This document shows positions 1 through 11,700 of a DNA stretch of 53,359 nt, one piece after another. Below the pieces are notes generated by a model. The model saw nothing but the letters and a program-made list of their open reading frames with translations, did not search any database and was not told where the DNA came from. A program made the position numbers and the translations under genes. Position 1 is the stretch's first letter. The number at the start of each line of letters is the position of its first letter. The stretch is from assembly GCA_016793115.1 (NCBI GenBank), contig JAEUIN010000111.1, positions 1 through 53,359 on the forward strand. The letters run 5' to 3'. The DNA is from Planctomycetaceae bacterium. Its GTDB lineage: Bacteria; Planctomycetota; Planctomycetia; Pirellulales; PNKZ01.

Positions 1-560
1 ATCTTCGCTTCGTGTTCAAGCGTCAGACCGATGTCGTCAAGCCCGTTGAGCAAACAGTGGCGACGGAACGGATCGACTTCGAATTTGATATTGAATCCGT
101 ATTCATCGGTCACGGTTTGAGTATTGAGGTCGACCGTGAGCTTATAGCCTTTATGAGCGGCGGTGCGTTGGAACAAGTCTTCCACTTGCTCCTCGCTCAG
201 CCGAATCGGGCACATGCCGTTTTTGAAGCAATTGTTATAGAAAATGTCGGCGAAACTCGGCGCGATGACCGAGCGGAAGCCGTAGTCTTCCAGCGCCCAA
301 GGCGCGTGCTCGCGCGACGAGCCGCAGCCGAAGTTACGGCGGGCCAGGAGAATCGTCGCTCCCTTAAACTCCGGCTTGTTCAATTCGAAATTGGGATCGT
401 CTCGACCGTCGGCCGTGCGACGCCAGTCCCAAAACAAGAATTCGCCGAACCCGGTGCGCTCGATGCGCTTGAGGAACTGCTTGGGAATGATCTGATCGGT
501 ATCGACGTTGGCGCGGTCCATCGGAGCGACGAGACCGGTGAGCGTGGTGAAGGCTTTCAT
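1..560 (-). CDS. leuD: 3-isopropylmalate dehydratase small subunit (3' end outside window)
   Basis: Small subunit of isopropylmalate isomerase, which with LeuC interconverts 2- and 3-isopropylmalate in leucine synthesis in the cytoplasm. The minus-strand frame starts at the ATG at 560 with [20 protein letters not shown], followed by [10 protein letters not shown] and the swivel-domain signature [16 protein letters not shown] near residue 75. It is still open at base 1, after [11 protein letters not shown], so about 186 of the usual 200 or so residues are present and only the C-terminal tail is missing. It follows leuC by 61 bp on the same strand, the usual leuCD order. The identity is secure; the true end lies outside the window. 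Confidence 0.97.
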   Translation of the reverse strand, partial: MKAFTTLTGLVAPMDRANVDTDQIIPKQFLKRIERTGFGEFLFWDWRRTADGRDDPNFELNKPEFKGATILLARRNFGCGSSREHAPWALEDYGFRSVIAPSFADIFYNNCFKNGMCPIRLSEEQVEDLFQRTAAHKGYKLTVDLNTQTVTDEYGFNIKFEVDPFRRHCLLNGLDDIGLTLEHEAK

Positions 561-621
561 GGGGAGCGGCTGGTTTTCTGGGGTCGGAATGCGGTGTTGA
601 AGCGTGCGACGACGACAATGC

Positions 622-2043
<1,422 letters not shown>

Positions 2044-2174
2044 GCTCCGGCTCTCATAAAGGCTCGACGGGGCGAGCGACGCCTGATAGGTACGCCGCAC
2101 TTCGCCCGTCTGAATTCCTTATTTTACCCACGCGAGGCAGGTTTGGGGAGCGGTGCTATTTGCGGGGATTCGAC

Positions 2175-2188
2175 ATGTAGCCTTACAT
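2175..2188. promoter_or_regulatory. Short palindrome in the divergent leuC promoter region
   Basis: ATGTA-GCCT-TACAT is a perfect 5-bp inverted repeat with a 4-bp spacer between leuC (minus) and the small secreted gene at 2231 (plus). It could be an operator half-site pair. It is short enough to occur by chance. Confidence 0.25.
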
Positions 2189-2230
2189 TGAAGAACTGCG
2201 ATGAAAGCGGATTTCGAAGGAGACGCGGCA

Positions 2231-2701
2231 ATGCGGCCCGAATCGAACTCGATTCTTCACGTCCTCTCATGTCTGACGGCCGTCGCAATCTTTTGGGGTT
2301 CGGCGACGGTCGCTTCGACCGTCTGCGCGCAGGTGGGGCCGAAGGAATGGGAGCGACTTCGCGAGGAATCGCGGTCGCTACTGGAAATTCGGAATCGCTA
2401 CGAGCGAGAGCTTAAGGGAAGCGACGACGAAGCCCAAGCTTTGCGTCGAAAGGAATTGGGAGACGCGAACAAACGTCTCCTCGATCAATTGCGCACGCAA
2501 CGGTTCAAGCAGGTTGAAATTCTGACATTGCTCGGTGAGCCGCCGCTTCGTACTGCTGACGGGTTCTTCTCGGAGGGCGACGGTAAGTTTCGAACGACTT
2601 GTTTCTACTACGGATCTCAAGCCGGTCACTTTCTTATACTGCGCTTTCGTAGCGGATGGTTCATCGGCTATGAAGAGATTCGCATACTCGATGTCGAGTG
2701 A
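2231..2701 (+). CDS. Small secreted protein of unknown function
   Basis: The 156-residue product is not recognised. The frame is open from 2201, but AAGGAG lies 8 nt before the ATG at 2231, which also gives a clean signal peptide: a hydrophobic stretch (LTAVAIFWGSATVAS) ending near VCAQ. The mature part begins with a charged, probably coiled-coil segment (KEWERLREESRSLLEIRNRY) and ends in a beta-rich domain. That domain contains VEILTLLGEPPLRT, a pattern reminiscent of the BamE/SmpA-type fold (valine followed by LG-x-P). The resemblance is an inference from a short motif. It diverges from leuC and converges on the dehydrogenase gene ending at 2720. Confidence 0.7.
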   Translation: MRPESNSILHVLSCLTAVAIFWGSATVASTVCAQVGPKEWERLREESRSLLEIRNRYERELKGSDDEAQALRRKELGDANKRLLDQLRTQRFKQVEILTLLGEPPLRTADGFFSEGDGKFRTTCFYYGSQAGHFLILRFRSGWFIGYEEIRILDVE

Positions 2702-2719
2702 AGTGGGGCATCCCCTGCT

Positions 2720-5700
2720 TTACTTTACCGTCACCGGAGCGGCTTGGGCGGGCGAGCCGGGGACGTCGGTCAGCTTGCAACTCAGCCGGTCGTTGCGGGC
2801 TTCGCGGTCGACGGCGATCGTCACCGTATGACGGCCGACGGCCGGTTCGATTTTCACGCGTTCGGCGGCGTCGAGCGGTTTGCCGTCGAGCCACAGTTGC
2901 AGATGAGCCGGCGAATCGAAGGCCAGCTCGAGAGGGCCGGCCTGCTGTACGTCGAACTCAAATCGCAAGATGGTGAACGGCGGCACTTTCATGAACTTGT
3001 TCTTAACCGAACCGAGCACGCCGAGCCGATCAAGCCTTATGGCGCCGTCGAAGCGAGCGAAGACCGGTTCCCAAGTCAGCCGCTTGTCCCCTGTCGCAGC
3101 GATGCCCAAGCGATTGCGGCGCAGCAATTCGACTCCTTCGGGCGTCATCGCCAGAGTCTCCCAGCGACGGACCGTGCGATCGGGATTGAGCTGATAGGGG
3201 CCGCCGGCCTTGCCGAGTTCGCCGAGGAAGCGAACCAGATCGAGCAACTCCGCGCGGGTGAGATTGTCGACCAACCCGGCCGGCATCAGCGAGAGCCCTT
3301 GAGAACGCTCTTCGATGTTCTTGAGCGGAATAATGAGTTCCTTGTCTTCCGCGTTGCGGAGGATCAAGTCTTTGTCGGTCTCGCGGACCTTCACGCCGTT
3401 GAGCGTCAGACCGTCGTCGGTAACGACGACAAGCGAGTGATACCCTTCTTTGATTGCCTTGTTGGGCTGCACGAGCGAATCGACCAAGTAGTCGGGCTGC
3501 GCGCTGGCGCCGATGCTCACCAAGTCGGGCCCGACGCGGCCCCCCGCCCCGCCGATCGCGTGGCACTTGGTGCAGTTTAAGTCTTTACGATGGTAGAGCG
3601 CCTCGCCGCGAGCCGCGTCGCCCTTCGCCTTGGCTTCCGCGACGAGTTCCGCGACTTGCTCGGGCGTGAGTTGCAGACCGGTGCCGCTGATGCCGCCGGC
3701 TTTCAGCAGCGATTGGATGAGCGGCTCGTCGGGCTTCGCCGAGGAGCGAGCCGTGCGAACGGCCAGCTTTGCGACGTCGGCCGGCAGCGTAGCGTTTGCC
3801 AAGGCCGTTCGCAGCGCCGCGGCCGCATTGGCGCGGGTCGTAAACGCTTCAATAAGCGACGCGGCGTCGACGCTTTCCGCTTGCTCCGAACCTAAGAGCT
3901 TCACGGCCGCTTGCGCCGCACCGCTGGGATGAATCTTGACGAGCGCAATCACAGCCGCTTCGCGCGTCGGCGTTGGAAACGAATCGCTCGCGAGTTCGAC
4001 GAGCGACTTGTTCGACGCCGATCCGCCGAGATCGCCTAGGGCTGCGACGGCGGAAAGATTTCGCGGCGTCGGAGCATTCCTTTGTTCCGCCAGACGCGTA
4101 AGTTGCTCGCGAGCTTGTTCGACTTTCCAGAGGCCCAACAAGCGCGCCGCCGCAGCGGCGCAGCGATCGTCCTGTGCTTCAAGGATCTCGTCCAGCAAGC
4201 TGAGATCGCCCGCAGGGCGGATATTGCGAGTGGTGACGGCGGTCGCCAAAGCGTTAAGCAAAGCGAGCTGGGCTTCGGCGTCTTGGTTCGGGCTTTCGAG
4301 AATTTGGCGGAAGATCATCGCCAAGTCCTGGGGGCCGCCGAGACGGGCGATGAGTTCGAGTACTCCGTCGCGACGGTCCGCGGCGACCTTGCCCGACTCC
4401 AGTAATCGGACAAGCGGTCCGACGATCACCGGCTCATCGACGGCCCGCAACGCGAACTCCAGATGGGCGGGTTTTTCATAGAGCGGCGACTGCGACTTCT
4501 CGGCCAGCACGGTCGGCAGCCAAACGTCTTTCTGTTCGCGACAAGTTTGCCAGAGGGCGAAATCGAGATTGACGTCCATCGGACGATCAAGCACGGTCAA
4601 GGCCTGCGCGATCGCCGCCGAGGTGGTTACGTTCCGTAGCGCGCACACGGCTTCGAGCCGAACTTGCGGGTGTTCGTCGGCGGCTCGGGGCGCGATCTTC
4701 TCGGCGAGCGACGGCGTCTCTTCGAGCCACATTCCGGCGACGCGCACGGCGGCGGCGCGCACGTGATGGTCCTGGGAATTGAGCAACTCGTCGAGCAGTT
4801 CAAGGTCGCGCTTATTCCAGGTCTGTAAAGTCCACAATGCTTCCAGACGAACGCGATCACGGTCGGGGGTGTTTTTCTTGAGTTTGGCGTACCAGGTGCG
4901 GAGTTCATCTTCGACGGCATCGCCGGAAATAAAGCGGCGCACGAAGTGCCGGGTATACGCTTCCGGAAGTTTGAAGGCGTCGAACATCTTGCTCCAAGAG
5001 ACTTCGTAAAACGAAGGCTTTTGCGCGAGTTCTCGTCCCTTGGCGGTGACCCGCCAAATGCGCCCGTGGACGTGATCGCGGCGCGGGTCGCGAAAATCAA
5101 CTTCGCCATGCTGGATGATCGGGTTGTACCAATCGGCGACGTAGAGCGCGCCGTCGGGGCCCATCTTGACGTCGATTGGGCGAAACGCGACGTGCGTCGT
5201 CTTGATGACTTCCGGCTGCTCGCGCGAGATATAGCCGGAGCCGCTCTCAGTGAGCTTGAAACGGACGACGCGATGTGCACGGAAGTCGCACGTGATCAAG
5301 TCGCCCTGCCAATCGTCGGGAAAGTGGCGGCCGCTGATGATTTCGAGCCCGCAGTATTTGGGGCTGCCGGGATTCAATCCGCTGAGCACGCGGGCCGCAC
5401 CGGGCGCGGTGGGAAACGTCGCTCCCGGAAACGTATAGTTGATACCTTCGCTTCCGGCGCCGTCGGTGACGAACGATTGGCCGTACTTGTCGAAGGCGTG
5501 TCCCCAGGCGTTGATCCAGCCTCGCGAAAAGACTTCGAGGCGATTGGTCGGCGGATGATATTGCCAAATGCCGCCGCCGCCGAGCCGGCGAACGCCGAAC
5601 GGCGTTTCGATATGGCTGTGGATATAGATCGACTGGTTCATGTAGAGCCGGCCGTCGGGTCCCCAGCGGAGCGTGTGCAGCAGATGGTGCGTATCCTCCG

Positions 5701-6199
5701 TGCCGAAGCCGGAGAGCAGCGTGCGGCTGAAATCGGCCTTTCCGTCGCCGTCGCCGTCGGCGAGATGCACGAGTTCCGTGCTGTTGGCGACGAACGCTCC
5801 CGCGGTTCCTTTGTAAGAGCCCGGCTCAACGCCCGTCGGAATAAGCAACCCGTCGGCGAAGACGGTCGTCTTCTCGGCCTTGCCGTCATTGTCGGCGTCT
5901 TCCAGCACGATAATCTTGTCGTTCGCTTTTTGTCCCGGCAAAATATGCGGATAAGTTTCGCTGGAGGCGACCCAGAGACGCCCGTCGGCGTCGAAGTTCA
6001 TTTGGATCGGCTTGGCCAAGAGCGGATCGGCGGCGTAGAGATTGATCTCAAGGCCGTCGGCGAGTTCGAGCGTTTGTCGCTCCTGCTCCGGATCGGGCGA
6101 CGGAATGTCTTTGAGGTCGCGCTGGGCATGGGCCGGCCCGGCGGTCGATACCGCGAACAGGACGGCGGCGGCGAGTCGTCGAAGTATCTTGCAGTTCAT
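2720..6199 (-). CDS. Secreted PQQ/sorbosone-dehydrogenase-like protein with HEAT repeats and C-terminal cytochrome c
   Basis: The 1159-residue exported protein is of the planctomycete/verrucomicrobial 'membrane-bound dehydrogenase plus heme-binding' type. A signal peptide ends near AGPAHA. Residues about 30-390 form a beta-propeller dehydrogenase domain (FDADGRLWVA, MGPDGALYVADW). Residues about 430-830 are helical HEAT-like repeats. A cytochrome c domain near residue 875 has the heme motif CTKCH. A C-terminal region of about 130 residues ends in a beta-rich domain. It probably oxidises a sugar or alcohol outside the cytoplasmic membrane and passes electrons to its own heme; the substrate is unknown. 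The ATG at 6199 overlaps the stop of the upstream SGNH-like gene by ATGA, so translation is coupled. Confidence 0.9.
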   Translation of the reverse strand: MNCKILRRLAAAVLFAVSTAGPAHAQRDLKDIPSPDPEQERQTLELADGLEINLYAADPLLAKPIQMNFDADGRLWVASSETYPHILPGQKANDKIIVLEDADNDGKAEKTTVFADGLLIPTGVEPGSYKGTAGAFVANSTELVHLADGDGDGKADFSRTLLSGFGTEDTHHLLHTLRWGPDGRLYMNQSIYIHSHIETPFGVRRLGGGGIWQYHPPTNRLEVFSRGWINAWGHAFDKYGQSFVTDGAGSEGINYTFPGATFPTAPGAARVLSGLNPGSPKYCGLEIISGRHFPDDWQGDLITCDFRAHRVVRFKLTESGSGYISREQPEVIKTTHVAFRPIDVKMGPDGALYVADWYNPIIQHGEVDFRDPRRDHVHGRIWRVTAKGRELAQKPSFYEVSWSKMFDAFKLPEAYTRHFVRRFISGDAVEDELRTWYAKLKKNTPDRDRVRLEALWTLQTWNKRDLELLDELLNSQDHHVRAAAVRVAGMWLEETPSLAEKIAPRAADEHPQVRLEAVCALRNVTTSAAIAQALTVLDRPMDVNLDFALWQTCREQKDVWLPTVLAEKSQSPLYEKPAHLEFALRAVDEPVIVGPLVRLLESGKVAADRRDGVLELIARLGGPQDLAMIFRQILESPNQDAEAQLALLNALATAVTTRNIRPAGDLSLLDEILEAQDDRCAAAAARLLGLWKVEQAREQLTRLAEQRNAPTPRNLSAVAALGDLGGSASNKSLVELASDSFPTPTREAAVIALVKIHPSGAAQAAVKLLGSEQAESVDAASLIEAFTTRANAAAALRTALANATLPADVAKLAVRTARSSAKPDEPLIQSLLKAGGISGTGLQLTPEQVAELVAEAKAKGDAARGEALYHRKDLNCTKCHAIGGAGGRVGPDLVSIGASAQPDYLVDSLVQPNKAIKEGYHSLVVVTDDGLTLNGVKVRETDKDLILRNAEDKELIIPLKNIEERSQGLSLMPAGLVDNLTRAELLDLVRFLGELGKAGGPYQLNPDRTVRRWETLAMTPEGVELLRRNRLGIAATGDKRLTWEPVFARFDGAIRLDRLGVLGSVKNKFMKVPPFTILRFEFDVQQAGPLELAFDSPAHLQLWLDGKPLDAAERVKIEPAVGRHTVTIAVDREARNDRLSCKLTDVPGSPAQAAPVTVK

Positions 6200-7158
6200 T
6201 TCACACCCGCTTTCTTCGTCGCGGCGATCACCGTTTGCTTAGCTTGCTCGATCTTCTTTTCTTCCGCGACGACGAGCGGATCGAATTGGAACACTTCTTC
6301 GGCGTTGTTTCCTTGCTCGTGTTTGCGGAAGCCGAACAAGTACGTTTCGTTTTGGGGGCGCCAGCGATGGAAGAAAAGTTCGTTCTTCTTCACGATCAGG
6401 TCGATTAGGTCCATCAGAGGGTCGTCCTCCCCCACGTCTTTCTCGAGCAAGTCGTTGACCGGAAACGCCAACTGTTCGGCGATCACTTCGAATAACCCGA
6501 GGTAACCGAACTCGATGAACGTAACTCCGTCGTCGGTCGAACCGAGCAGACCGTCGGATTGAAAGAAGTCTTCACCGGTGGCTTGGCTCAAGTCGACGAA
6601 GCGATGCTTGCGCTTTTCGGCGACGCCTCGCATCGCATTGGAATACTCAACGACCTGCTGGTTATACGCCTTCCAGTTGGGGTTCGTCGTCACGGCGCCG
6701 TTTTGCAACGTCGGCCCGAGCACGACGAGGCGGGCCTTCGTCGCTTCGAGCACGTCGAGCAATTGATTGAACCCCTCGACGAACTTGGGGAGCCCCGCTT
6801 TGCCGGCGAAGGCTTCGACGTTGCCGTAGCCGACGAAGATAACCGTCGGCTTGGCCTCATTCACTTGGCTGGTGAGCGCCTTAAATCCGTCGGCCGCGGT
6901 GCCGAATCCGGCTCGTGATTCGCCCCAGACCGTATCTCCGCTCCAACCGAGATTGCGAAACGTGAACGTGCGCTCCGGCCAGGTGAGCATTAGCATCGCC
7001 TCCCAGAAGCCGTACTTCTGTTCGCGCTCGATGAGCGCATTGCCGAGAAAGACGACGCGGTCGCCGTCGCGCAATTCGAACGGCTCCGGATCGGCGGCGA
7101 ATGCGGAAGCTCCGCAAGCCAAGGCTGCGACGACGAGAATTGAGGCTACCCGTGGCAT
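6196..7158 (-). CDS. SGNH/GDSL-like secreted protein, apparently lacking catalytic Ser and His
   Basis: 320 residues with a signal peptide (VASILVVAALACGASAFA). The ATG at 7158 is chosen over an in-frame start at 7215 because it begins the signal sequence. The SGNH fold is recognisable: block II NLGWSGDTVWGESR and block III VGYGNVEAF. However, block I reads FLGNALIE instead of GDS, and the C-terminal D-x-x-H block reads DDGVTFIEFGY, with Thr where His is expected. The tail contains WRPQNETYLFGFRKHEQG, typical of a planctomycete subfamily. It may be a binding protein rather than an esterase (inference). It is coupled by ATGA to the following dehydrogenase. Confidence 0.82.
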   Translation of the reverse strand: MPRVASILVVAALACGASAFAADPEPFELRDGDRVVFLGNALIEREQKYGFWEAMLMLTWPERTFTFRNLGWSGDTVWGESRAGFGTAADGFKALTSQVNEAKPTVIFVGYGNVEAFAGKAGLPKFVEGFNQLLDVLEATKARLVVLGPTLQNGAVTTNPNWKAYNQQVVEYSNAMRGVAEKRKHRFVDLSQATGEDFFQSDGLLGSTDDGVTFIEFGYLGLFEVIAEQLAFPVNDLLEKDVGEDDPLMDLIDLIVKKNELFFHRWRPQNETYLFGFRKHEQGNNAEEVFQFDPLVVAEEKKIEQAKQTVIAATKKAGVK

Positions 7159-7304
7159 GGCTACGACTCGCGAGTTCGAACGATGAAAGAGGCTCCAATC
7201 TAATTGAGCGTGCAACGAAGGGCCACTGGCGATTACGAGTTCGCAAAACGCGCTTCGGAACCGGTGCGCCGAAGCGGCTCGCTGTATTCGGCGCGATAAC
7301 TCGA

Positions 7305-8774
7305 CTACGCCAGAATCTCTCGAATCACGTGGCCGTGAACGTCCGTCAGTCGCCGGTCGATGCCGTTATGCCGTACGGTCAATCGCTCGTGGTCGATGCC
7401 GAGCAGGTGCAAAACGGTCGCATGAACGTCGTATACGGTGGTCGGATGCTCCCGATCGGCCGGCTTGTAGCCCCAGTCGTCGCTGGGGCCGAACGACACG
7501 CCTCCACGGACGCCGCCGCCGCAAAGCCAATTCGTAAAGCAGTACGGATTGTGATCGCGACCGGTTCCCCCCTGCGACGACGGCATTCGCCCGAACTCCG
7601 TCGTCCACAGGATGATCGTGTCGTCCAGTAGTCCGCGTTGTCGCAGGTCTTGAACGAGCGCCGCCGCGCCGCGGGCCATGCCTTGCGCGAGCGGCCCGTG
7701 ATCGCGGCGGACGTCTTCATGAGAATCCCAATTGCGGCGCGGGAAGCCGTTGTCGTTGCCGCTCCAAATCTGTACGAAGCGGACGCCGCGCTCCAGCAGC
7801 CGGCGGGCGACGAGGCACTTACGCGAGAAATGCTCGGTCTCTTCGGCGGCGTTAATTTCGGCGGGGAACGACTGTGGCGTCGCGTCGAGTCCGTAGAGTT
7901 TCAAGATGTGGGCCGGCTCGCGCGACAGATCTAGCGCCTCCGGGGCGGCCAATTGCATCTTCGCGGCCAGCTCGTAGCTCCGGATGCGAGCTTCCAGGCG
8001 GTCGTCGTCGCCGCGCTCGGCCGCATGCATGCGATTGAGCGAAGCGAGCAGCCGATGCGCGTCGCTCTCGCTTCTCGGCGTGATGAATTTCGCACGCGCA
8101 TCAGGCTTGAGGTCGGCGATCGGCGGGTTGCGGCCCGGAAAGATCATCGTTCCTGCATGTTGAGCCGGGAGAAAGGCGCTCTCCCAATTCTTGGGACCGT
8201 TAGAAGCGAAACCGCGCGCATCGGGCAGCACGACGAATGTCGGCAAGTTGTCGTTCAAGCTGCCCAGCCCGTAGCTGATCCAACAACCCATACCGGGGAA
8301 GCCGGGCGACTGAAAGCCGGTGGCTTGCAGATACGTGGCTTGGCTGTGAACGCCGGTCTTGCCGACCATGTTGTGGATGAAGGCGATTTCGTCGACGCAC
8401 GCGCCGAGCGCCGCGACCGGCTCGCTGAGCAGTTTGCCGCTTGCCCCGTACGGCTTGAAATCCCAAACCGGCTGCATCCATGGGCCGAGTCCGTTTTGGA
8501 AAGCTTCGACTTTTTCGCCGAAATCCGAGGGCTTGCCGTGGTGCTTGACGAGTGCCGGCTTGAAGTCGAACAAGTCGATATGGCTGGCGGCGCCGGCCAT
8601 GAACAACTGGACGACGCGTTTGGCCTTGGGCTTGAAATGCGGCACGCCGGCACGAGAACCGAGAATCGCCGACTTCGCTTTTTCCTCGTTCAGAAGCGCC
8701 GAAAGAGCGAGTCCGCCGAAGCCTTGGCCGAGCGACTGCAGCATTGCGCGGCGGCTCATGTTGAGCGTGTGCAT
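7305..8774 (-). CDS. DUF1501 family exported protein
   Basis: 489 residues, DUF1501 (sulfatase/alkaline-phosphatase-like fold). The N-terminus MSRRAMLQSLGQGFGG resembles a Tat signal. Typical family segments include FMAGAASHIDLFD, GRDHNPYCFTNWL and the C-terminal GIDHERLTVRHNG. The ATG at 8774 is preferred over one at 8807, because GAGGA lies 8 nt upstream of it and the longer start would overlap the preceding gene. It follows the DUF1549/DUF1553 cytochrome protein by 10 bp, the canonical gene pair in planctomycetes. The biochemical role of the pair is not established; they are commonly linked to degradation of complex polymers. A 146-bp gap separates it from the SGNH-like gene. Confidence 0.92.
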   Translation of the reverse strand: MHTLNMSRRAMLQSLGQGFGGLALSALLNEEKAKSAILGSRAGVPHFKPKAKRVVQLFMAGAASHIDLFDFKPALVKHHGKPSDFGEKVEAFQNGLGPWMQPVWDFKPYGASGKLLSEPVAALGACVDEIAFIHNMVGKTGVHSQATYLQATGFQSPGFPGMGCWISYGLGSLNDNLPTFVVLPDARGFASNGPKNWESAFLPAQHAGTMIFPGRNPPIADLKPDARAKFITPRSESDAHRLLASLNRMHAAERGDDDRLEARIRSYELAAKMQLAAPEALDLSREPAHILKLYGLDATPQSFPAEINAAEETEHFSRKCLVARRLLERGVRFVQIWSGNDNGFPRRNWDSHEDVRRDHGPLAQGMARGAAALVQDLRQRGLLDDTIILWTTEFGRMPSSQGGTGRDHNPYCFTNWLCGGGVRGGVSFGPSDDWGYKPADREHPTTVYDVHATVLHLLGIDHERLTVRHNGIDRRLTDVHGHVIREILA

Positions 8775-8784
8775 GCGGCGTTCC

Positions 8785-11700
8785 TCAATCAACGAAGATG
8801 AATTCATTCAAATTCAGCACCACACGGCACGCCGCAGCCGACCCATGCTGCTCCGCGTAGGCGACGAGGGAAGGGAGTTCGTCGGAGTTCGGCCGTCGCC
8901 CGATCGCTTCGAGAAAAGCCCGCTCGATCTGCCGGCGCACGCTCCCGTGCTCTGAAAGTCGCTCGGCAAAATGCTCCGACATGGCGAGCGTCAGGCGATT
9001 GTTGAGCAACGCGAGCGCCTGCAGCGGCGAAAGGCTTTCGTTGCGTTTGTCGACCTGCATCGACGGATCGGCGCAGTCGAACGTCGTCATAAACGGCTGC
9101 GGTTGCGAGCGGACGATGAAGCGATAAATGCTCCGCCGGTGCGACTTCGGATCGTTCGGATCGTGCAGGTGATATTCGTAGTGGGGTGAGTGTTGCGGCT
9201 TCTCAATCACAAAGTCTTGGAAGCCGGGACCGTACATCGTGCGGTCGAGCTTGCCGCCGAGCAGCAGCAAGGCGTCACGAAGTTGCTCGGCGTCGAGTCG
9301 ACGACGGTTCGCGCGCCATAGCAACCGATTGTCGGCGTCGACGGTGACGGGCGACGAGAGTCCTGAGGTTGCCGAAGGCGTGCTCGTTTGGCGGTAAGTC
9401 GCACTCAGCACGATCAAACGATGCAGGCTCTTGAAAGACTGTCGTTCAATAAACTCGCCGCCGTCGCGAAACTCCGCAGCCAGCCAATCGAGAAGCTCCG
9501 GATGCGTCGGCAAAGCGCCGTTGCGGCCGAAGTCGTTGGGCGTGTCGACGAGGCCGCGGCCGAAGTGGTGCTGCCAGATACGATTAACGATCGAACGCCA
9601 CGTAAGTGGATTGCGTCGGTCGACGATCCAGCGAGCCAGCGCCGCGCGCCGCTCCCCTTCATCGGCGTCGGTCGAAAGCCCGAAGTCGCCCGGCAACTCG
9701 GAAAGCAGCGATAAGGCCCCAGGCTCGACTTGCTTTCCCGGCTTGAGCACATTGCCGCGGGCGAGCAGGAAAATGGGGCGCGGTCGCCCGCCGTCGGGGC
9801 CGGTCCCGCGAAAGGCTCCGCTGCCGTGATGCACCGCACCGACGTAGCACTTGGCCGGCGGCGGTAATTGGCGCAGATCTTCTTCGGCCGATTGACGCTC
9901 GCTGCTTAGGCGATCGGCCAATTCGCTCTCTTGAGGCGTCGCCGTCGCTTGTAACTGTTCGGTGCGTTGTCGTCGGAGCGACGCGAGGCGTTGTGAGGCT
10001 TCCGTTGCTCGGCCGGGATACTCGCCGTCGACGAGGTTCGCTTTGCGCCAACGCGGGGGCGCTTCGATAGAGTCGAGCGCCGTTACAAACGAGTCGCCGG
10101 GCTCCGACGGACTGAGGCGCGTATCGCCCGGGCCGCGAACCTCGACTTCCGCCAACGCGAAAATGAAGTCGTTCTTGCGCGGTGCGAGCTTCACGGCGGT
10201 GATTCTCACATAGCGAGCCGTCCGGCTTCCCGCCGCCGTCGATTGAGGCGTCGTTCCCGGATTTGGCAGATCTTGCGGGGTGAAATCGGCGATCGTCGAC
10301 ACGCCGGTGCGGAACTCTTTGTCGTCCGAGAGCTCGATCTTGTAACGCGGCGGGAATCCGAACCCGGCGCCGATGCCGTTAAAGTCGTCATGCGCCGGAT
10401 GGAGTACGATCCGGTCGATCGCCCTGGAGCGGCCGAGATCGAGTTGGACCCACTTCACAATATCGGCCTCTGACGCGACGGCGCTGTGATAGCCGAACGC
10501 GGACGACTTCTGCGAGCCCTCCGCCGGATGCTTGGCGAGTTCGGCGATCTTCTCGTCAAGCGCTCGCAGTGAATTGCCGGCTCGTGCGACGAGCGTACGA
10601 TCCAGTTGAGCTTGTCGTGCGTCGATGTCTTCGAGCTTGCGTGTCAGCGTTTGCCGTTGCGAAGCCGTCTGTGGGGCGACGTCGTACGCTTTGTCCGTTC
10701 GGTCGACCGCCGCGAACACGGCCTGCAAACGATAATAGTCTTCCTGCCGGATCGGATCGAATTTATGGTCGTGGCACTGAGCGCACTGCACGGTGAGGCT
10801 GTCGAACGTTTGGATCGTATTCGCCACCATGTCGTCGCGATCGAGGTGGCGAGCGATCTTCCCGTCGGTCTTCGACTCCGGCACCTCCGCATGCCCGATT
10901 AGGTCCCAAGGTCCGGCGGAGATGAAGCCGAGAGCTTCCACTCCGTCGCGCGTCGCGGGATAGAGCACGTCGCCGGCGAGTTGCTCTTCAACGAACCGTG
11001 TATACGGCTTGTCGGCGTTGAACGAGCGAATGACGTAGTCGCGATACGGCCAGGCATTAGGCCGCGGCTTGTCTTTGTCGTAACCGTGCGTTTCGCCGAA
11101 GTGAACCACGTCGAGCCAGTGCCGCGCCCAACGTTCGCCGTAGTGCGGCGAGGCAAGCAGCTTGTCCACAAGTGCGGCATACGCCCGCTCGCTCGATTCC
11201 CCGTCGCGGCAAGCGGCGATGAACTCGGCAAGCTCCTCCGGCGACGGCGGGAGTCCGATCAAATCGAAGTAGAGACGGCGACATAGGACCGCGGGGTCCG
11301 CTTCCCGCGACGGCGTTAGCTGCTTCGTCTCGAGCGCGGCGACGATAAAGGCGTCGATCGGGTTGCGACTGCGAGCGAGATGCTCCTCCATGACCGACGG
11401 CACGCTCGGCTTCACGAGGGGTTCGAGCGACCACCAGCGATAGTTCTCGAAACGGCGATCTTTCAACGTCATCCGTTCAGGCCATGCCGCACCCCCGGCG
11501 ATCCATCGCTCGAGCACGGCGACTTCGTCATTCGTGAGCGGCGTGCGGTTCTTCGGCATGAGCGCCTTGCCGTCGGCCGCGTGGCGTACGAAATCCAAGA
11601 GCAGGCTTTCGTCGGGCTTGCCGGCAACCACGGCCGGGCCCGACTCGCCGCCGGCGAGCGCCGCGGCGCGCGTTGTGAGCGAAAGCTTCCCTTTCGGCGG

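Noticed and set aside
4946..6505. Long plus-strand open frame of 519 codons
   Set aside because: It runs antisense to the dehydrogenase/cytochrome gene and the SGNH-like gene, has no signal or family motif, and is expected by chance in GC-rich DNA.
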